This document shows positions 24,974-32,237 of a stretch of 47,868 nt of DNA, piece after piece. The first letter of the stretch is position 1, and every line of letters begins with the position of its first letter. The notes beneath the pieces were generated by a model, which searched no databases, was not told where the DNA came from, and was given only the letters and a program-made list of their open reading frames with translations. Made by a program: the position numbers and the translations under genes. The stretch comes from an uncultured Bacteroidia bacterium (GTDB lineage Bacteria; Bacteroidota; Bacteroidia; Bacteroidales; UBA932), in assembly GCA_902784785.1 (NCBI GenBank), contig CACZWF010000007.1, positions 1 through 47,868 on the forward strand, in the 5' to 3' direction.

Positions 24974-26146
24974 TTACTTCTCTACAGCTGCGCCGTTCTT
25001 CTCGTCGCGGGCGAGCTCAAACATCTTGATCAGGTCCTGGATGGACTTGTGAATGTCGTATTGTTCCGTCGATTCGGCGTATTTCGGTCCCATTTTGGCG
25101 CGCTCCTCGGGGTGGTCGAGCCAATAGTCGATGCAGGCGGCGAGGGCGCGGGGGTCCTTGGTCGGGAATACGCTGCGCTCGTCGAGGGCGAACTGGGCCG
25201 TGGCGGTCAGGTCTCCGTCTGCAATAATGGGAATGGCGGCCTGCTGCAGGAATTCCAAGGCGGAAAGACCTTCCACTTCGACAATGGCGCAATGGATATA
25301 AAGGTCTGTTTTGGCCGCCAGTTCGCGCAATTCGTCCTGGGTGTGGAAGCGGAAGATCGCGGGGTGGCGGAGCACGCCTTCTTTATAGAGTTTGCGGGCC
25401 TTTTTCCGAAAAATCCTTCCTTTCGGGCCGCGTCCGGCGAAATAGAGTTGGATGCGGTCGGCATAGCGGGAGTAGCGCATCGCTTCCATCAGCGTGGGCT
25501 GGTCTTTTTCTCCGGCCAGGCGCCCGACACAGGCGACGAGGAAGGGCTTGGAGGGGTCGTTTTCCGCCTGTTGGGGGCGGATGTTCTCGTCCGGAATGAT
25601 GCCGTTGGAAATCAAGTGCAGCCGTGCTTTGAACCCGAACTTTTTCAGTCGCTCGAACACATTCTTCGACGGGCACTGGATGTCGGAGCAATAATTATAG
25701 ACTTGGTTTCTCCACCAGCGGAGCAGGTTGAAGTTCAAGAATTTCCAACCGCCCATATCGATGGAGCAGAAGATGTTTTCCGGATGCAGGTGATAGGTGG
25801 CCGTGCAGGGCTTGTTCAATCTTTTGCAAGCGCGCGCCGTCGCGATTTCCAGAAAGAAAGGTTCTTCGAGATGGACCACATCGGCCCATTGGACGGCCTC
25901 TTCGATGGTTTTCTTATCGATGCGGGAAAATTGGAAACCGTGCGAGTGGACCAGGCCGTTGAAGATGGGAATATAGGCGTCTTTTAGCATAAAGTCCGGC
26001 TGCGGTTCGGCTGCCTCGTGGTTGGGGCCGGAAAGAATTCGCACCTCCTGTCCTGCTTCGCGTAGATATTGCACCGTACGTCTGGCGGAGGCGCAAAGCC
26101 CGTTGCCGGTGGCGTAATAGCTATTGGCGACAAAAAGAATTTTCAT
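24974..26146 (-). CDS. GT4-type glycosyltransferase
   Basis: The product has 390 residues and a GT-B fold. The N-terminal Rossmann-like start (KILFVANSYYATGNGLCASARRTVQYL) is the acceptor side. The C-terminal half holds the donor-binding pattern: CVGRLAGEKDQPTLMEA, LYFAGRGPKG, and the E-x7-E-like region around VEVEGLSALEFLQ. The family transfers sugars from nucleotide donors in glycan or glycolipid synthesis, acting at the cytoplasmic face. It is the last gene of an operon after an esterase and a PCMD protein (2-bp gap). The specific sugar and acceptor cannot be read from the sequence. Confidence 0.9.
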   Translation of the reverse strand: MKILFVANSYYATGNGLCASARRTVQYLREAGQEVRILSGPNHEAAEPQPDFMLKDAYIPIFNGLVHSHGFQFSRIDKKTIEEAVQWADVVHLEEPFFLEIATARACKRLNKPCTATYHLHPENIFCSIDMGGWKFLNFNLLRWWRNQVYNYCSDIQCPSKNVFERLKKFGFKARLHLISNGIIPDENIRPQQAENDPSKPFLVACVGRLAGEKDQPTLMEAMRYSRYADRIQLYFAGRGPKGRIFRKKARKLYKEGVLRHPAIFRFHTQDELRELAAKTDLYIHCAIVEVEGLSALEFLQQAAIPIIADGDLTATAQFALDERSVFPTKDPRALAACIDYWLDHPEERAKMGPKYAESTEQYDIHKSIQDLIKMFELARDEKNGAAVEK

Positions 26147-26148
26147 AA

Positions 26149-26907
26149 TCAGTAATTAAATTGCCACTCGTCCACGTACAAAACACTGTCATTCGAACCC
26201 GTGAAAAATTCTCCAAGTCGGCTGGGGGTGACGCTGATGACCACGAAATTGGGCTTTTTGTCGTTCTTGTACTCAATGGGGAGTTCAAACTGCACATAGC
26301 CGTTGGTCTCTTCTTTCAGAATCAGTTTCCCAAATCCGACGCAGTCCGGGTTTTTCTGTGCTTCGACAAATTTTTCCTTGGCTGTGTCGATGGCTTTGAG
26401 GCTTTTGCAATCCAAGAGGGAGATATCGATGATACCCTCGTCTTGTTTCCCTTTTTTGTCCTTGTGGGGCGCTTTGGCGTAGTTGATGACACCGGGCTTG
26501 TAATGGTACCAGCCTGACAGGCTCTTTGGGCGGCTTGTGAACGGGGTGCCAAAAGTCATCACCGCGCCGCTGGTGCCGGAGGTCTTGTGGAACACGCCCG
26601 TGAAGAGGTTGCCGGCCACAAAAACGCCGAAAATGCTGCGGCTTTGTATCTTGGCGGCGGAGCCGTCTTTGCGGACGGGGGCGAGATGCTCGTTGTCAGG
26701 GGTGGTGGTGTTGGCCCGGATGATGCTCAGACCCTTGTTGGCGCTGTCCCAGACCTTCTGTTCGGGAGTCGCTTTCTCGGGATAGGGGTACCAGGTACCG
26801 GAATCCTTGTGCCATTGGTCGAAATTCAAATTGTAAATCTGCTCCTGGGCGTTGAGGCTCAAAGAGGCGAGCGCGAGGCAGAATAATGTCGTAAGACGAA
26901 GTTTCAT
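26149..26907 (-). CDS. PCMD-domain exported protein (putative carbohydrate metabolism domain)
   Basis: The product has 252 residues. A signal peptide (MKLRLTTLFCLALASLSLNAQ) is followed by a PCMD-type beta-sandwich: YNLNFDQW near the start, VWDSANKGLSI, VAGNLFTGVFH, and a C-terminal strand YVDEWQFNY. The domain is common in Bacteroidales surface or periplasmic proteins linked to glycans, but its biochemical role is not established. It sits between an esterase and a glycosyltransferase in one operon (gaps of 16 and 2 bp), which supports a carbohydrate role by context only. Confidence 0.85.
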   Translation of the reverse strand: MKLRLTTLFCLALASLSLNAQEQIYNLNFDQWHKDSGTWYPYPEKATPEQKVWDSANKGLSIIRANTTTPDNEHLAPVRKDGSAAKIQSRSIFGVFVAGNLFTGVFHKTSGTSGAVMTFGTPFTSRPKSLSGWYHYKPGVINYAKAPHKDKKGKQDEGIIDISLLDCKSLKAIDTAKEKFVEAQKNPDCVGFGKLILKEETNGYVQFELPIEYKNDKKPNFVVISVTPSRLGEFFTGSNDSVLYVDEWQFNY

Positions 26908-26923
26908 AGTTTTGTTTGTGGGA

Positions 26924-27841
26924 CTATTGTTTAAATATCTCCTTCATAAAAAATACGTAATAGTCCTTCCAATTATACCACTCGTGACTGCCATTTGTTT
27001 CAATGTAGTTATGCGGGTAGGACTTTTTTTGTAATTTTTTGTGAAAATCCTGGGCGGCGAAATGGACGTAATCGTTTTTTCCCGTATAAATGTAGTAGCC
27101 TTTCGGAGGCTCCCGGAACTGAACTTCGAGTTTGGCGTCCAGGCCGTCGAAAAACTTTTTGTAGGGACTTGCCTTGAAAATAGTCCAGGTGATGGGCGAG
27201 AAAATGCCGATATAGTCGAAAGCATCGGGATAGGTCGCCGACAGGTGAATGCATTGGAGTCCTCCGATGGAAAGGCCGGCGATGGCGCGTCCGGGCTTTT
27301 CGGGGCGGGTGCGGAACAGGCTGTCCACATACGCCACGACATCATTCATAAAGCCGCTTTCCACCGTGCCGTCCACTTCGAACAAGGATTCGAACGCGTC
27401 TTTGTAGCGGGAATGGTCAAAGTCGGCATCGTTGTCGTACTGGTTGACGTTGGGCATCACGAGAATGAATGGTTCCACCGCCTGGTGGGTGATCAGGCTG
27501 TCGGTCAATTGTAAAATGTCCCCTTTGCGTATCCAGGATGTTTCATAGCCCCGTGCTCCGTGCAGCAGATAGACGACCGGGTAGTGTTTGTCGCTTTGGT
27601 AATAATCGCTTGGAAGATAGACAATCATCCGCCGCATCGTGGGGCCGGGAACTGAACCGGGATAATAGACCTCGTCCACCACGCCTTTCGGCTGGTAGTT
27701 TCCACAAGCCGGTCTACCGGCGTAGTATACGGGTGATTGGCGGTTGCGGAAGATTCCGCAGGAGGCGGCGAGAAACACTATCGCGACAAGCGCGATGGTG
27801 TGCTTGAAGATGTTTGGCTTATGTTTGTACAACGCCTTCAC
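26924..27841 (-). CDS. Esterase-family alpha/beta hydrolase lipoprotein
   Basis: The product has 305 residues from a GTG start. A long lipoprotein signal ends in LAASC. The fold is the putative esterase family: YPVVYLLHGARGYETSW forms the oxyanion region. The nucleophile elbow is GLSIGG (near residue 193) and the catalytic His is in NGSHEWYNW near the end. A catalytic Asp is expected around TGKNDYVHF. Related enzymes remove feruloyl or acetyl groups from polysaccharides, which would fit the carbohydrate-linked neighbours; the substrate is inferred, not shown. It is the first gene of the operon and has a -7 element upstream. Confidence 0.9.
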   Translation of the reverse strand: MKALYKHKPNIFKHTIALVAIVFLAASCGIFRNRQSPVYYAGRPACGNYQPKGVVDEVYYPGSVPGPTMRRMIVYLPSDYYQSDKHYPVVYLLHGARGYETSWIRKGDILQLTDSLITHQAVEPFILVMPNVNQYDNDADFDHSRYKDAFESLFEVDGTVESGFMNDVVAYVDSLFRTRPEKPGRAIAGLSIGGLQCIHLSATYPDAFDYIGIFSPITWTIFKASPYKKFFDGLDAKLEVQFREPPKGYYIYTGKNDYVHFAAQDFHKKLQKKSYPHNYIETNGSHEWYNWKDYYVFFMKEIFKQ

Positions 27842-27864
27842 TTGCCCTACGGGTTAAAGGACTG

Positions 27865-27872
27865 CAAAGGTA
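27865..27872 (-). promoter_or_regulatory. -7 promoter element for the esterase operon
   Basis: TACCTTTG on the minus strand (27872-27865) is a consensus match 23 bp before the GTG start. Confidence 0.6.
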
Positions 27873-27876
27873 AGAA

Positions 27877-27911
27877 TTTGTTTCCAACTTCTAAAATAAT
27901 TGCTAAATTTG
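27877..27911 (+). promoter_or_regulatory. Promoter for tRNA-Pro
   Basis: TTTG at 27877-27880 and TAAATTTG at 27904-27911 are 23 nt apart. The tRNA 5' end follows 10 bp later, the right distance for a start a few bases before the tRNA. Confidence 0.6.
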
Positions 27912-27921
27912 GACTCAAATT

Positions 27922-27994
27922 CGGGGTGTGGCGCAGTTGGCAGCGCTCCTGGTTTGGGACCAGGCGGTCCTCCGTTCGAGTCGGAGTACCCCGA
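27922..27994 (+). tRNA. tRNA-Pro (anticodon TGG)
   Basis: These 73 nt form a full cloverleaf. The 7-bp acceptor stem CGGGGTG/TACCCCG has one G-U pair. The D arm is GCGC/GCGC. The anticodon stem CCTGG/CCAGG has loop TTTGGGA (anticodon TGG, reading proline codons). The T arm is CTCCG/CGGAG with TTCGAGT. The discriminator base is A and CCA is not encoded. Confidence 0.96.
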
Positions 27995-28001
27995 CAAAAG
28001 T

Positions 28002-28034
28002 AGCGGCTTTTCTGCCGTTGTATGGCGGTTTTTT
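28002..28034 (+). terminator. Possible terminator after tRNA-Pro
   Basis: AGCGGC (28002-28007) can pair with GCCGTT (28014-28019), and a run of six T follows at 28029-28034. The 9-nt gap between stem and T run makes this weak. Confidence 0.35.
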
Positions 28035-28089
28035 ACGATTTGATAGTCTTTTTTTATCTTATAAGACCAGCCGCTCGCACGTGAGTGTG

Positions 28090-28097
28090 TAACTTTG
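28090..28097 (+). promoter_or_regulatory. -7 promoter element for the lipoprotein gene
   Basis: TAACTTTG is a consensus match ending 22 bp before the ATG at 28120. I see no clear -33 element. Confidence 0.6.
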
Positions 28098-28119
28098 CGA
28101 CCAGCAAATAACAAAATTT

Positions 28120-29028
28120 ATGTTGAAACCTTGTTTTACCGCCATTCGTCTGGCCGGTGTGTGTTTGTTGACAACTCTTTTGTTGTCAGCCTGCGGCTCC
28201 AAAGCGATGGAGCAGACTATTTTCTCCCGTATCGACACCAAGGAGATGGAAAAACTTGCCAGAAGCAAGAGCGATTTCTACGTTTTCTATGAGGATGTGC
28301 AGAACATCACGCGTAGGGCCGCCGAATACCAAGCCGCTTATTCTTCCATTACGTACAAGGAACTGTACGAATATGAGACCAAGTATTATCTCAATTCGTC
28401 TTTCCGCGCTCAGGAGGAGAACAAGGCTGGTGCTGCGTTTGATGCCGAGTACGACCGGGATGTCCGTCCCGCATTGGAGCTCCAGAAACGCAAATGGGGG
28501 GATTTCGTCAAGAACCACGACCCCAACCAATATCTCGCCGTCGAGGCCGTGACCGGTATCTGGCAGTCCCATCCGGAATTCTATTTCATCGTTCGCGAGC
28601 CCAAGGCTCCCGTCAAGACCGCCAGCATTTCTTACGACGGTGTCGTCAAGGGCGCCAAGACCTCTTCCGAACTGGAGACCGTTTCGCTGACCGAGCTGCG
28701 TGCCATCAACAATTCCGACAATGCATCGGTGTACGACGGCATCACGGATCCGCTGTATTGGGACACCCACGAGATGCTCATCATCGTCAACCGCGTGGAA
28801 CTGATGGACGGCAGCGTCTATTCCCTCAACGATCCCGAAATGAAGCAAGTGCCTGCCAGCGTCCGTGCCTATTTCGCCAATCCCTGCCGGGAGACCGAAG
28901 ACGAGATGGCCCGCGAATTGGTCAATCCTTACTTCAAGACCCGTGCAGAATATGTCGAAATGAATTATCAGGAAGCCCTGCGCCGCGCGAACCCCTTGTG
29001 CTACGAGTTGCTCAAGAATTACAAATAA
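28120..29028 (+). CDS. Lipoprotein of unknown function, 302 aa
   Basis: A lipoprotein signal (MLKPCFTAIRLAGVC, core, LLLSACGS) is followed by a helical, charged region (about 40-140) with many Glu and Lys, then a mixed domain. The segment AVTGIWQSHPEFYFIVREPKAP near residue 150 and repeated SLTELRAINNSDNAS look globular. I recognise no family. The OMP gene starts 33 bp downstream on the same strand, so the pair is probably cotranscribed, and an envelope role is the most that context supports. The ATG gives the only good signal peptide. Confidence 0.85.
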   Translation: MLKPCFTAIRLAGVCLLTTLLLSACGSKAMEQTIFSRIDTKEMEKLARSKSDFYVFYEDVQNITRRAAEYQAAYSSITYKELYEYETKYYLNSSFRAQEENKAGAAFDAEYDRDVRPALELQKRKWGDFVKNHDPNQYLAVEAVTGIWQSHPEFYFIVREPKAPVKTASISYDGVVKGAKTSSELETVSLTELRAINNSDNASVYDGITDPLYWDTHEMLIIVNRVELMDGSVYSLNDPEMKQVPASVRAYFANPCRETEDEMARELVNPYFKTRAEYVEMNYQEALRRANPLCYELLKNYK

Positions 29029-29061
29029 TCCACTGAAATAAACCCAAAACAAATTAACATT

Positions 29062-29835
29062 ATGAAAAAAATTCTTTCTATCGTTTGCATTCTGATGCTC
29101 TGCCTCCCTGCGGTTGCTCAGAAGAAATCCTCCTCCAAGTCCTCTTCCAAGAGCAGCGTAGCGACCAGTTCTTATAGCGGCGGCTCTGCCCGCAAAGCCT
29201 CCTCCAGCCTGGAGCCTCACCACAGAAATCAGGTGGGTATCACCGCTGACATCGGCTATTGGGGCCAGGTCGGCATCGTCACGCGTGATGTTGCCGGACA
29301 AACCCAGACTACGACTACGGTAGACCCCAACGGACAGGGCATCGATTTCTCGTTCAGCGTCGGCGCCAACTGGTTTGTCATCAAAAACCTGGAAATCGGT
29401 CTTTCCCTCGGCTATGCCAGCACCAAGTGGTATATGGGCGTAGACGCTAACAACGATGACTTGTACCGCGTTCAGTCTTTGTTTAACTTTACGCCGCAAG
29501 TCGCTTATCATATTCCTTTGTGCGGCTGGCTGGACTATGTACCCGCTTTTTACACCTCGTTTGGCTTTGGCTCACGGAAAACGGAGCAAAACATCAACCC
29601 TTACCAGACCCTTACCCAAAGATCGACGCGTATTATTGTGGGCCTTGATATCGTCAATTTCGAAATTCGCCCCAACAAGAACATGGGTCTGATGCTGAAT
29701 GTCGGCGGACTCTATTATAACACCTCGATCCAAGTGGGTGGCGGCGCCAACAACCGGAATATCGCGATTACCAACACGACTTCCCTTTCCCTGTTCGGCA
29801 ATGCGAGCATCGGTTTCCGCTACTACTTCAACTAA
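29062..29835 (+). CDS. Small outer-membrane beta-barrel protein with Ser/Lys-rich N-terminus
   Basis: The product has 257 residues. A signal peptide (MKKILSIVCILMLCLPAVAQ) is followed by a low-complexity stretch of KSSSKSS units (about 21-50). About ten alternating strands of an OmpW/OmpX-like barrel then follow, ending in the outer-membrane signature FRYYFN with a terminal aromatic. Strand-like segments include NQVGITADIGYWGQVGIV and NLEIGLSLGYAS. It probably follows the 302-aa lipoprotein on one transcript and is closed by a hairpin terminator. Function is unknown; a small structural or adhesion barrel is likely. Confidence 0.85.
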   Translation: MKKILSIVCILMLCLPAVAQKKSSSKSSSKSSVATSSYSGGSARKASSSLEPHHRNQVGITADIGYWGQVGIVTRDVAGQTQTTTTVDPNGQGIDFSFSVGANWFVIKNLEIGLSLGYASTKWYMGVDANNDDLYRVQSLFNFTPQVAYHIPLCGWLDYVPAFYTSFGFGSRKTEQNINPYQTLTQRSTRIIVGLDIVNFEIRPNKNMGLMLNVGGLYYNTSIQVGGGANNRNIAITNTTSLSLFGNASIGFRYYFN

Positions 29836-29848
29836 TAGCATCTAAACG

Positions 29849-29879
29849 AGAAGGCCCCTCCGCGGGTCTTCTTTTTTTG
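29849..29879 (+). terminator. Rho-independent terminator after the small OMP gene
   Basis: AGAAGGCCC (29849-29857) pairs with GGGTCTTCT (29864-29872) with one G-U pair and a 6-nt loop, then a T run to 29878. It lies 14 bp after the stop. Confidence 0.8.
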
Positions 29880-29911
29880 AACCATCTAACATTATTATAA
29901 TATTCCGGAAG

Positions 29912-29940
29912 ACCGGCCCCTCAACAGGTCGGTTTTCTTT
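29912..29940 (+). terminator. Second terminator hairpin
   Basis: ACCGGCC (29912-29918) pairs with GGTCGGT (29927-29933) across an 8-nt loop, followed by TTTCTTT. It marks the left edge of the accessory stretch. Confidence 0.6.
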
Positions 29941-29955
29941 TAGGATATAGGATAG

Positions 29956-30081
29956 GATTTTCTGTCTAAAACCGCATTAAAAACCCAACTTTTAGACAAA
30001 GAATCAAACATTTTTGCCGATTTTCTGTCTAAAATCACATCAAAAACACCACTTTTAGACAAAGAATCGAACATTGTTTGT
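29956..30081. repeat. Two tandem 63-bp units, each with a 9-bp inverted repeat, upstream of the AAA ATPase gene
   Basis: The units start at 29956 and 30019. Each contains TGTCTAAAA and, 18 nt later, its complement TTTTAGACA (29963-29971/29990-29998 and 30026-30034/30053-30061). Most substitutions fall between the arms, while the arms are identical. The period of 63 bp equals six helical turns, so both palindromes face the same side of the DNA. They end just before the promoter of the ATPase gene, which suggests a tandem operator. On the minus strand the same units read as a 21-residue peptide repeat, which I consider incidental. Confidence 0.85.
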
Positions 30082-30091
30082 GAGAAATTTC

Positions 30092-30099
30092 TATCTTTG
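30092..30099 (+). promoter_or_regulatory. -7 promoter element for the AAA ATPase gene
   Basis: TATCTTTG matches TAnnTTTG and ends 20 bp before the ATG. A TTG at 30074-30076 lies 15 nt upstream, a short spacer that overlaps the end of the second palindromic unit. Confidence 0.6.
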
Positions 30100-30119
30100 C
30101 AAACAAAAAGGGAAAGAAT

Positions 30120-31547
30120 ATGAACCGATCCGTTTTTATCGGGCGAGAAGCAGAAGTGGCCAGCCTGAAACAATACGCAGAATCAGCAGAGTCCGAATTC
30201 GTCGTCATTTATGGTCGCCGTAGAGTCGGAAAGACGTTTCTCGTCAAAGAATTTTTCAATGATTCGTTTGATTTCAAAGTGACGGGGATGTACAAACAAT
30301 CTGGAAAAGTCCAACTGAAGAACTTCGTTCTCGCCTTGAAGGAATATGGCGCCGAATGGAAACAAGCGCCGACAGATTGGCTAGAGGCGTTCGCAGAATT
30401 GAAAAAATTGCTGAAGAACATTCCTTTTTCGGGAAGAAAAAAGGTCATCTTTATGGACGAACTTCCTTGGATGGATACGCCGAAAAGTGGTTTTCTTGCA
30501 GCTTTCGAGGCCTTTTGGAATGGTTGGGGCGCGCAGCAGGACGACATTATGCTGATTGTCTGCGGCTCCGCCACAACTTGGATTTCACAGAAATTATTAC
30601 AAAACACAGGAGGGTTGTTCAACAGGGCGACACGAAGAATCTATCTTCTCCCTTTCACCTTGGCGGAAACAGAGAAATTTCTCCTTTCAAGAGGTTTCCA
30701 ATGGAGCCGTTATGAGATCGTTCAAGCCTATATGGCAATGGGCGGCATCCCCTATTACTTGAAGTTGCTGGATGGTACATTGCCGCTTTCCTCCAATATG
30801 GATCAGATATTTTTCAACAGGAAGGGGCCGCTTTGGAATGAATTTTCCGTTTTGTATGAGACGCTGTTCGGGCGCTCGGAACTCTACCTGAAAATCATTC
30901 GAGCGCTCTCCGGGAAATTGAGCGGACTAAAAAAACAAGAGATTGCATCTATCGCCGACATCCCCCAAAATGGAGCATTTTCCCAAGCGCTGAAAAATCT
31001 TACAGACTGTGATTTTGTCCGGGAATACAACACATTTGGGCTGAAAAATAACGACCGAGTATACCAGTTATGCGACTATTATACCCTTTTCTATTTCCGT
31101 TTCCTTCACGATAACACGCAATTTGACGAACAATATTGGACACATACGCTAGACAATCCCGCCCGCTATGTCTGGGCCGGCTATACCTTCGAGCAGGTCT
31201 GTAAGGATCATATCTCGCAGATTCGAAAGTCTCTTGGAATTTCCGGCATTTTGACAAGTTTGTCCTCTTGGTCCGGACAATACGAAGATTCAAAAGCGCA
31301 AATTGACTTTATCATCGACCGGCGCGACCCGGTGATTCAAATTTGCGAGGCCAAGTATTCTGTCAATGAGTTTGTCATCGACAAAGAATACGAAGAGAAA
31401 TTAAGGAACAAGCTGTTTGTCTTCAAAGGTGCGACAGGCACAAAAAAAGCGCTTCAATTGGTGATGATTACAACCTATGGTGTCAAACAAAACATCCATT
31501 CCGGCATCGTAAGCGCTCAACTCACGCTCGACAATCTGTTTGAGTAG
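30120..31547 (+). CDS. AAA ATPase with C-terminal DUF234/PD-(D/E)XK nuclease-like domain
   Basis: The product has 475 residues. The N-terminal ATPase has Walker A in VVIYGRRRVGKTFLVKEF (near residue 31), Walker B in KVIFMDELPW (near 109) and a sensor-like LIVCGSATTW. A winged-helix-like part follows (near 270-320: ALKNLTDCDFVREYN). The C-terminus carries AQIDFIIDRRD and then IQICEAKYS, the D...ExK arrangement of PD-(D/E)XK nuclease-like domains (DUF234). These proteins are widespread in Bacteroidota, often in many copies. Their role is unresolved, with proposed links to mobile elements or defence. The gene sits at the start of an accessory stretch. Its promoter is preceded by two palindromic 63-bp units. 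Confidence 0.9.
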   Translation: MNRSVFIGREAEVASLKQYAESAESEFVVIYGRRRVGKTFLVKEFFNDSFDFKVTGMYKQSGKVQLKNFVLALKEYGAEWKQAPTDWLEAFAELKKLLKNIPFSGRKKVIFMDELPWMDTPKSGFLAAFEAFWNGWGAQQDDIMLIVCGSATTWISQKLLQNTGGLFNRATRRIYLLPFTLAETEKFLLSRGFQWSRYEIVQAYMAMGGIPYYLKLLDGTLPLSSNMDQIFFNRKGPLWNEFSVLYETLFGRSELYLKIIRALSGKLSGLKKQEIASIADIPQNGAFSQALKNLTDCDFVREYNTFGLKNNDRVYQLCDYYTLFYFRFLHDNTQFDEQYWTHTLDNPARYVWAGYTFEQVCKDHISQIRKSLGISGILTSLSSWSGQYEDSKAQIDFIIDRRDPVIQICEAKYSVNEFVIDKEYEEKLRNKLFVFKGATGTKKALQLVMITTYGVKQNIHSGIVSAQLTLDNLFE

Positions 31548-31586
31548 ATCACAAACAACCGAACAAAAACAGCTACAAATCACCGA

Positions 31587-31631
31587 ATGAAAATATTTAA
31601 AAACCACCTAACAACCATTAATTACTTATGA
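31587..31631 (+). CDS. Possible 14-aa leader peptide overlapping the next gene
   Basis: ATG at 31587 opens MKIFKNHLTTINYL and ends in TGA at 31629-31631, which overlaps the ATG at 31628 as ATGA. Such overlap can couple translation. It is short enough to be chance, and I see no attenuator hairpin. Confidence 0.25.
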   Translation: MKIFKNHLTTINYL

Positions 31632-32101
31632 AACGATTCATTATCAATCTCGGCGCAGTGCTCGCCGCCTTCCTAATCGGACTTGCCATCGAAGATGCCT
31701 GTGCAAAAATCGAAGACAACAAAGAAAATGAGACCCCTAAGGGCAGCGCGCAATTTGCCATTTTAAAAAATGTTGATGGGCTGCTCATCGGCTCCGACGG
31801 TAAAGTTTACAATAAACTCTCGTCATCAACTATACAGAACAACGATGTATTTGAACTGGGCATTTTTTACCGGGTAGATGCGTGTACAGAAAAGATGACT
31901 TACGATGACTTCGGCCGTTTACAGACAAGACATATTGAGTATTCATATTTTGAAAATTTTGATAACCCATCAGTACCAGCTACGATTACTTTTTCATACA
32001 GCTATTCTGGCTTAACTGTAACGGAGACGGTCTCTGGAACTGGATTGAGCAACCCTCCAGCCGAGACCAACACCTACATTTACCTGCCTGCCGAGGACTA
32101 A
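31628..32101 (+). CDS. Small exported or anchored protein of unknown function, 157 aa
   Basis: The N-terminus (MKRFIINLGAVLAAFLIGLAIEDACAKIED) is a signal peptide or single membrane anchor. The remainder is polar and beta-rich (GLLIGSDGKVYNKLSS, TITFSYSYSGLTVTETVSGTG), suggesting a small extracytoplasmic domain. I recognise no family. It lies 80 bp after the AAA ATPase gene with no clear promoter of its own, so it may be read from the ATPase transcript. Base composition is AT-richer than the conserved genes around, in keeping with the accessory stretch. Confidence 0.7.
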   Translation: MKRFIINLGAVLAAFLIGLAIEDACAKIEDNKENETPKGSAQFAILKNVDGLLIGSDGKVYNKLSSSTIQNNDVFELGIFYRVDACTEKMTYDDFGRLQTRHIEYSYFENFDNPSVPATITFSYSYSGLTVTETVSGTGLSNPPAETNTYIYLPAED

Positions 32102-32189
32102 CGGATTCTGAGGCTTTTCTCCCGGGACTCTCATTTTGCACAAAAGTCGGTTTTATACGATTTGATGGCGAGAGGAGAGGGGTATTTTG

Positions 32190-32197
32190 TATCTTCG
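32190..32197 (+). promoter_or_regulatory. -7 promoter element for the BACON/LRR lipoprotein gene
   Basis: TATCTTCG is one base from TAnnTTTG, 40 bp before the ATG at 32238. A TTTG at 32161-32164 is 25 nt upstream, a slightly long spacer. Confidence 0.5.
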
Positions 32198-32237
32198 CAA
32201 ACCTTTATTAGGTAAGAACAATCAATTAAGAATCGAT

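Noticed and set aside
29956-30081. Possible CRISPR array
   Set aside because: Only two units with internally related sequence and no variable spacers, and no cas genes anywhere in the window.
29940-30173. 77-aa minus-strand frame with a 21-residue peptide repeat
   Set aside because: The repetition follows from the 63-bp DNA units being a multiple of three. The frame overlaps the ATPase promoter and start and has no start signal of its own.
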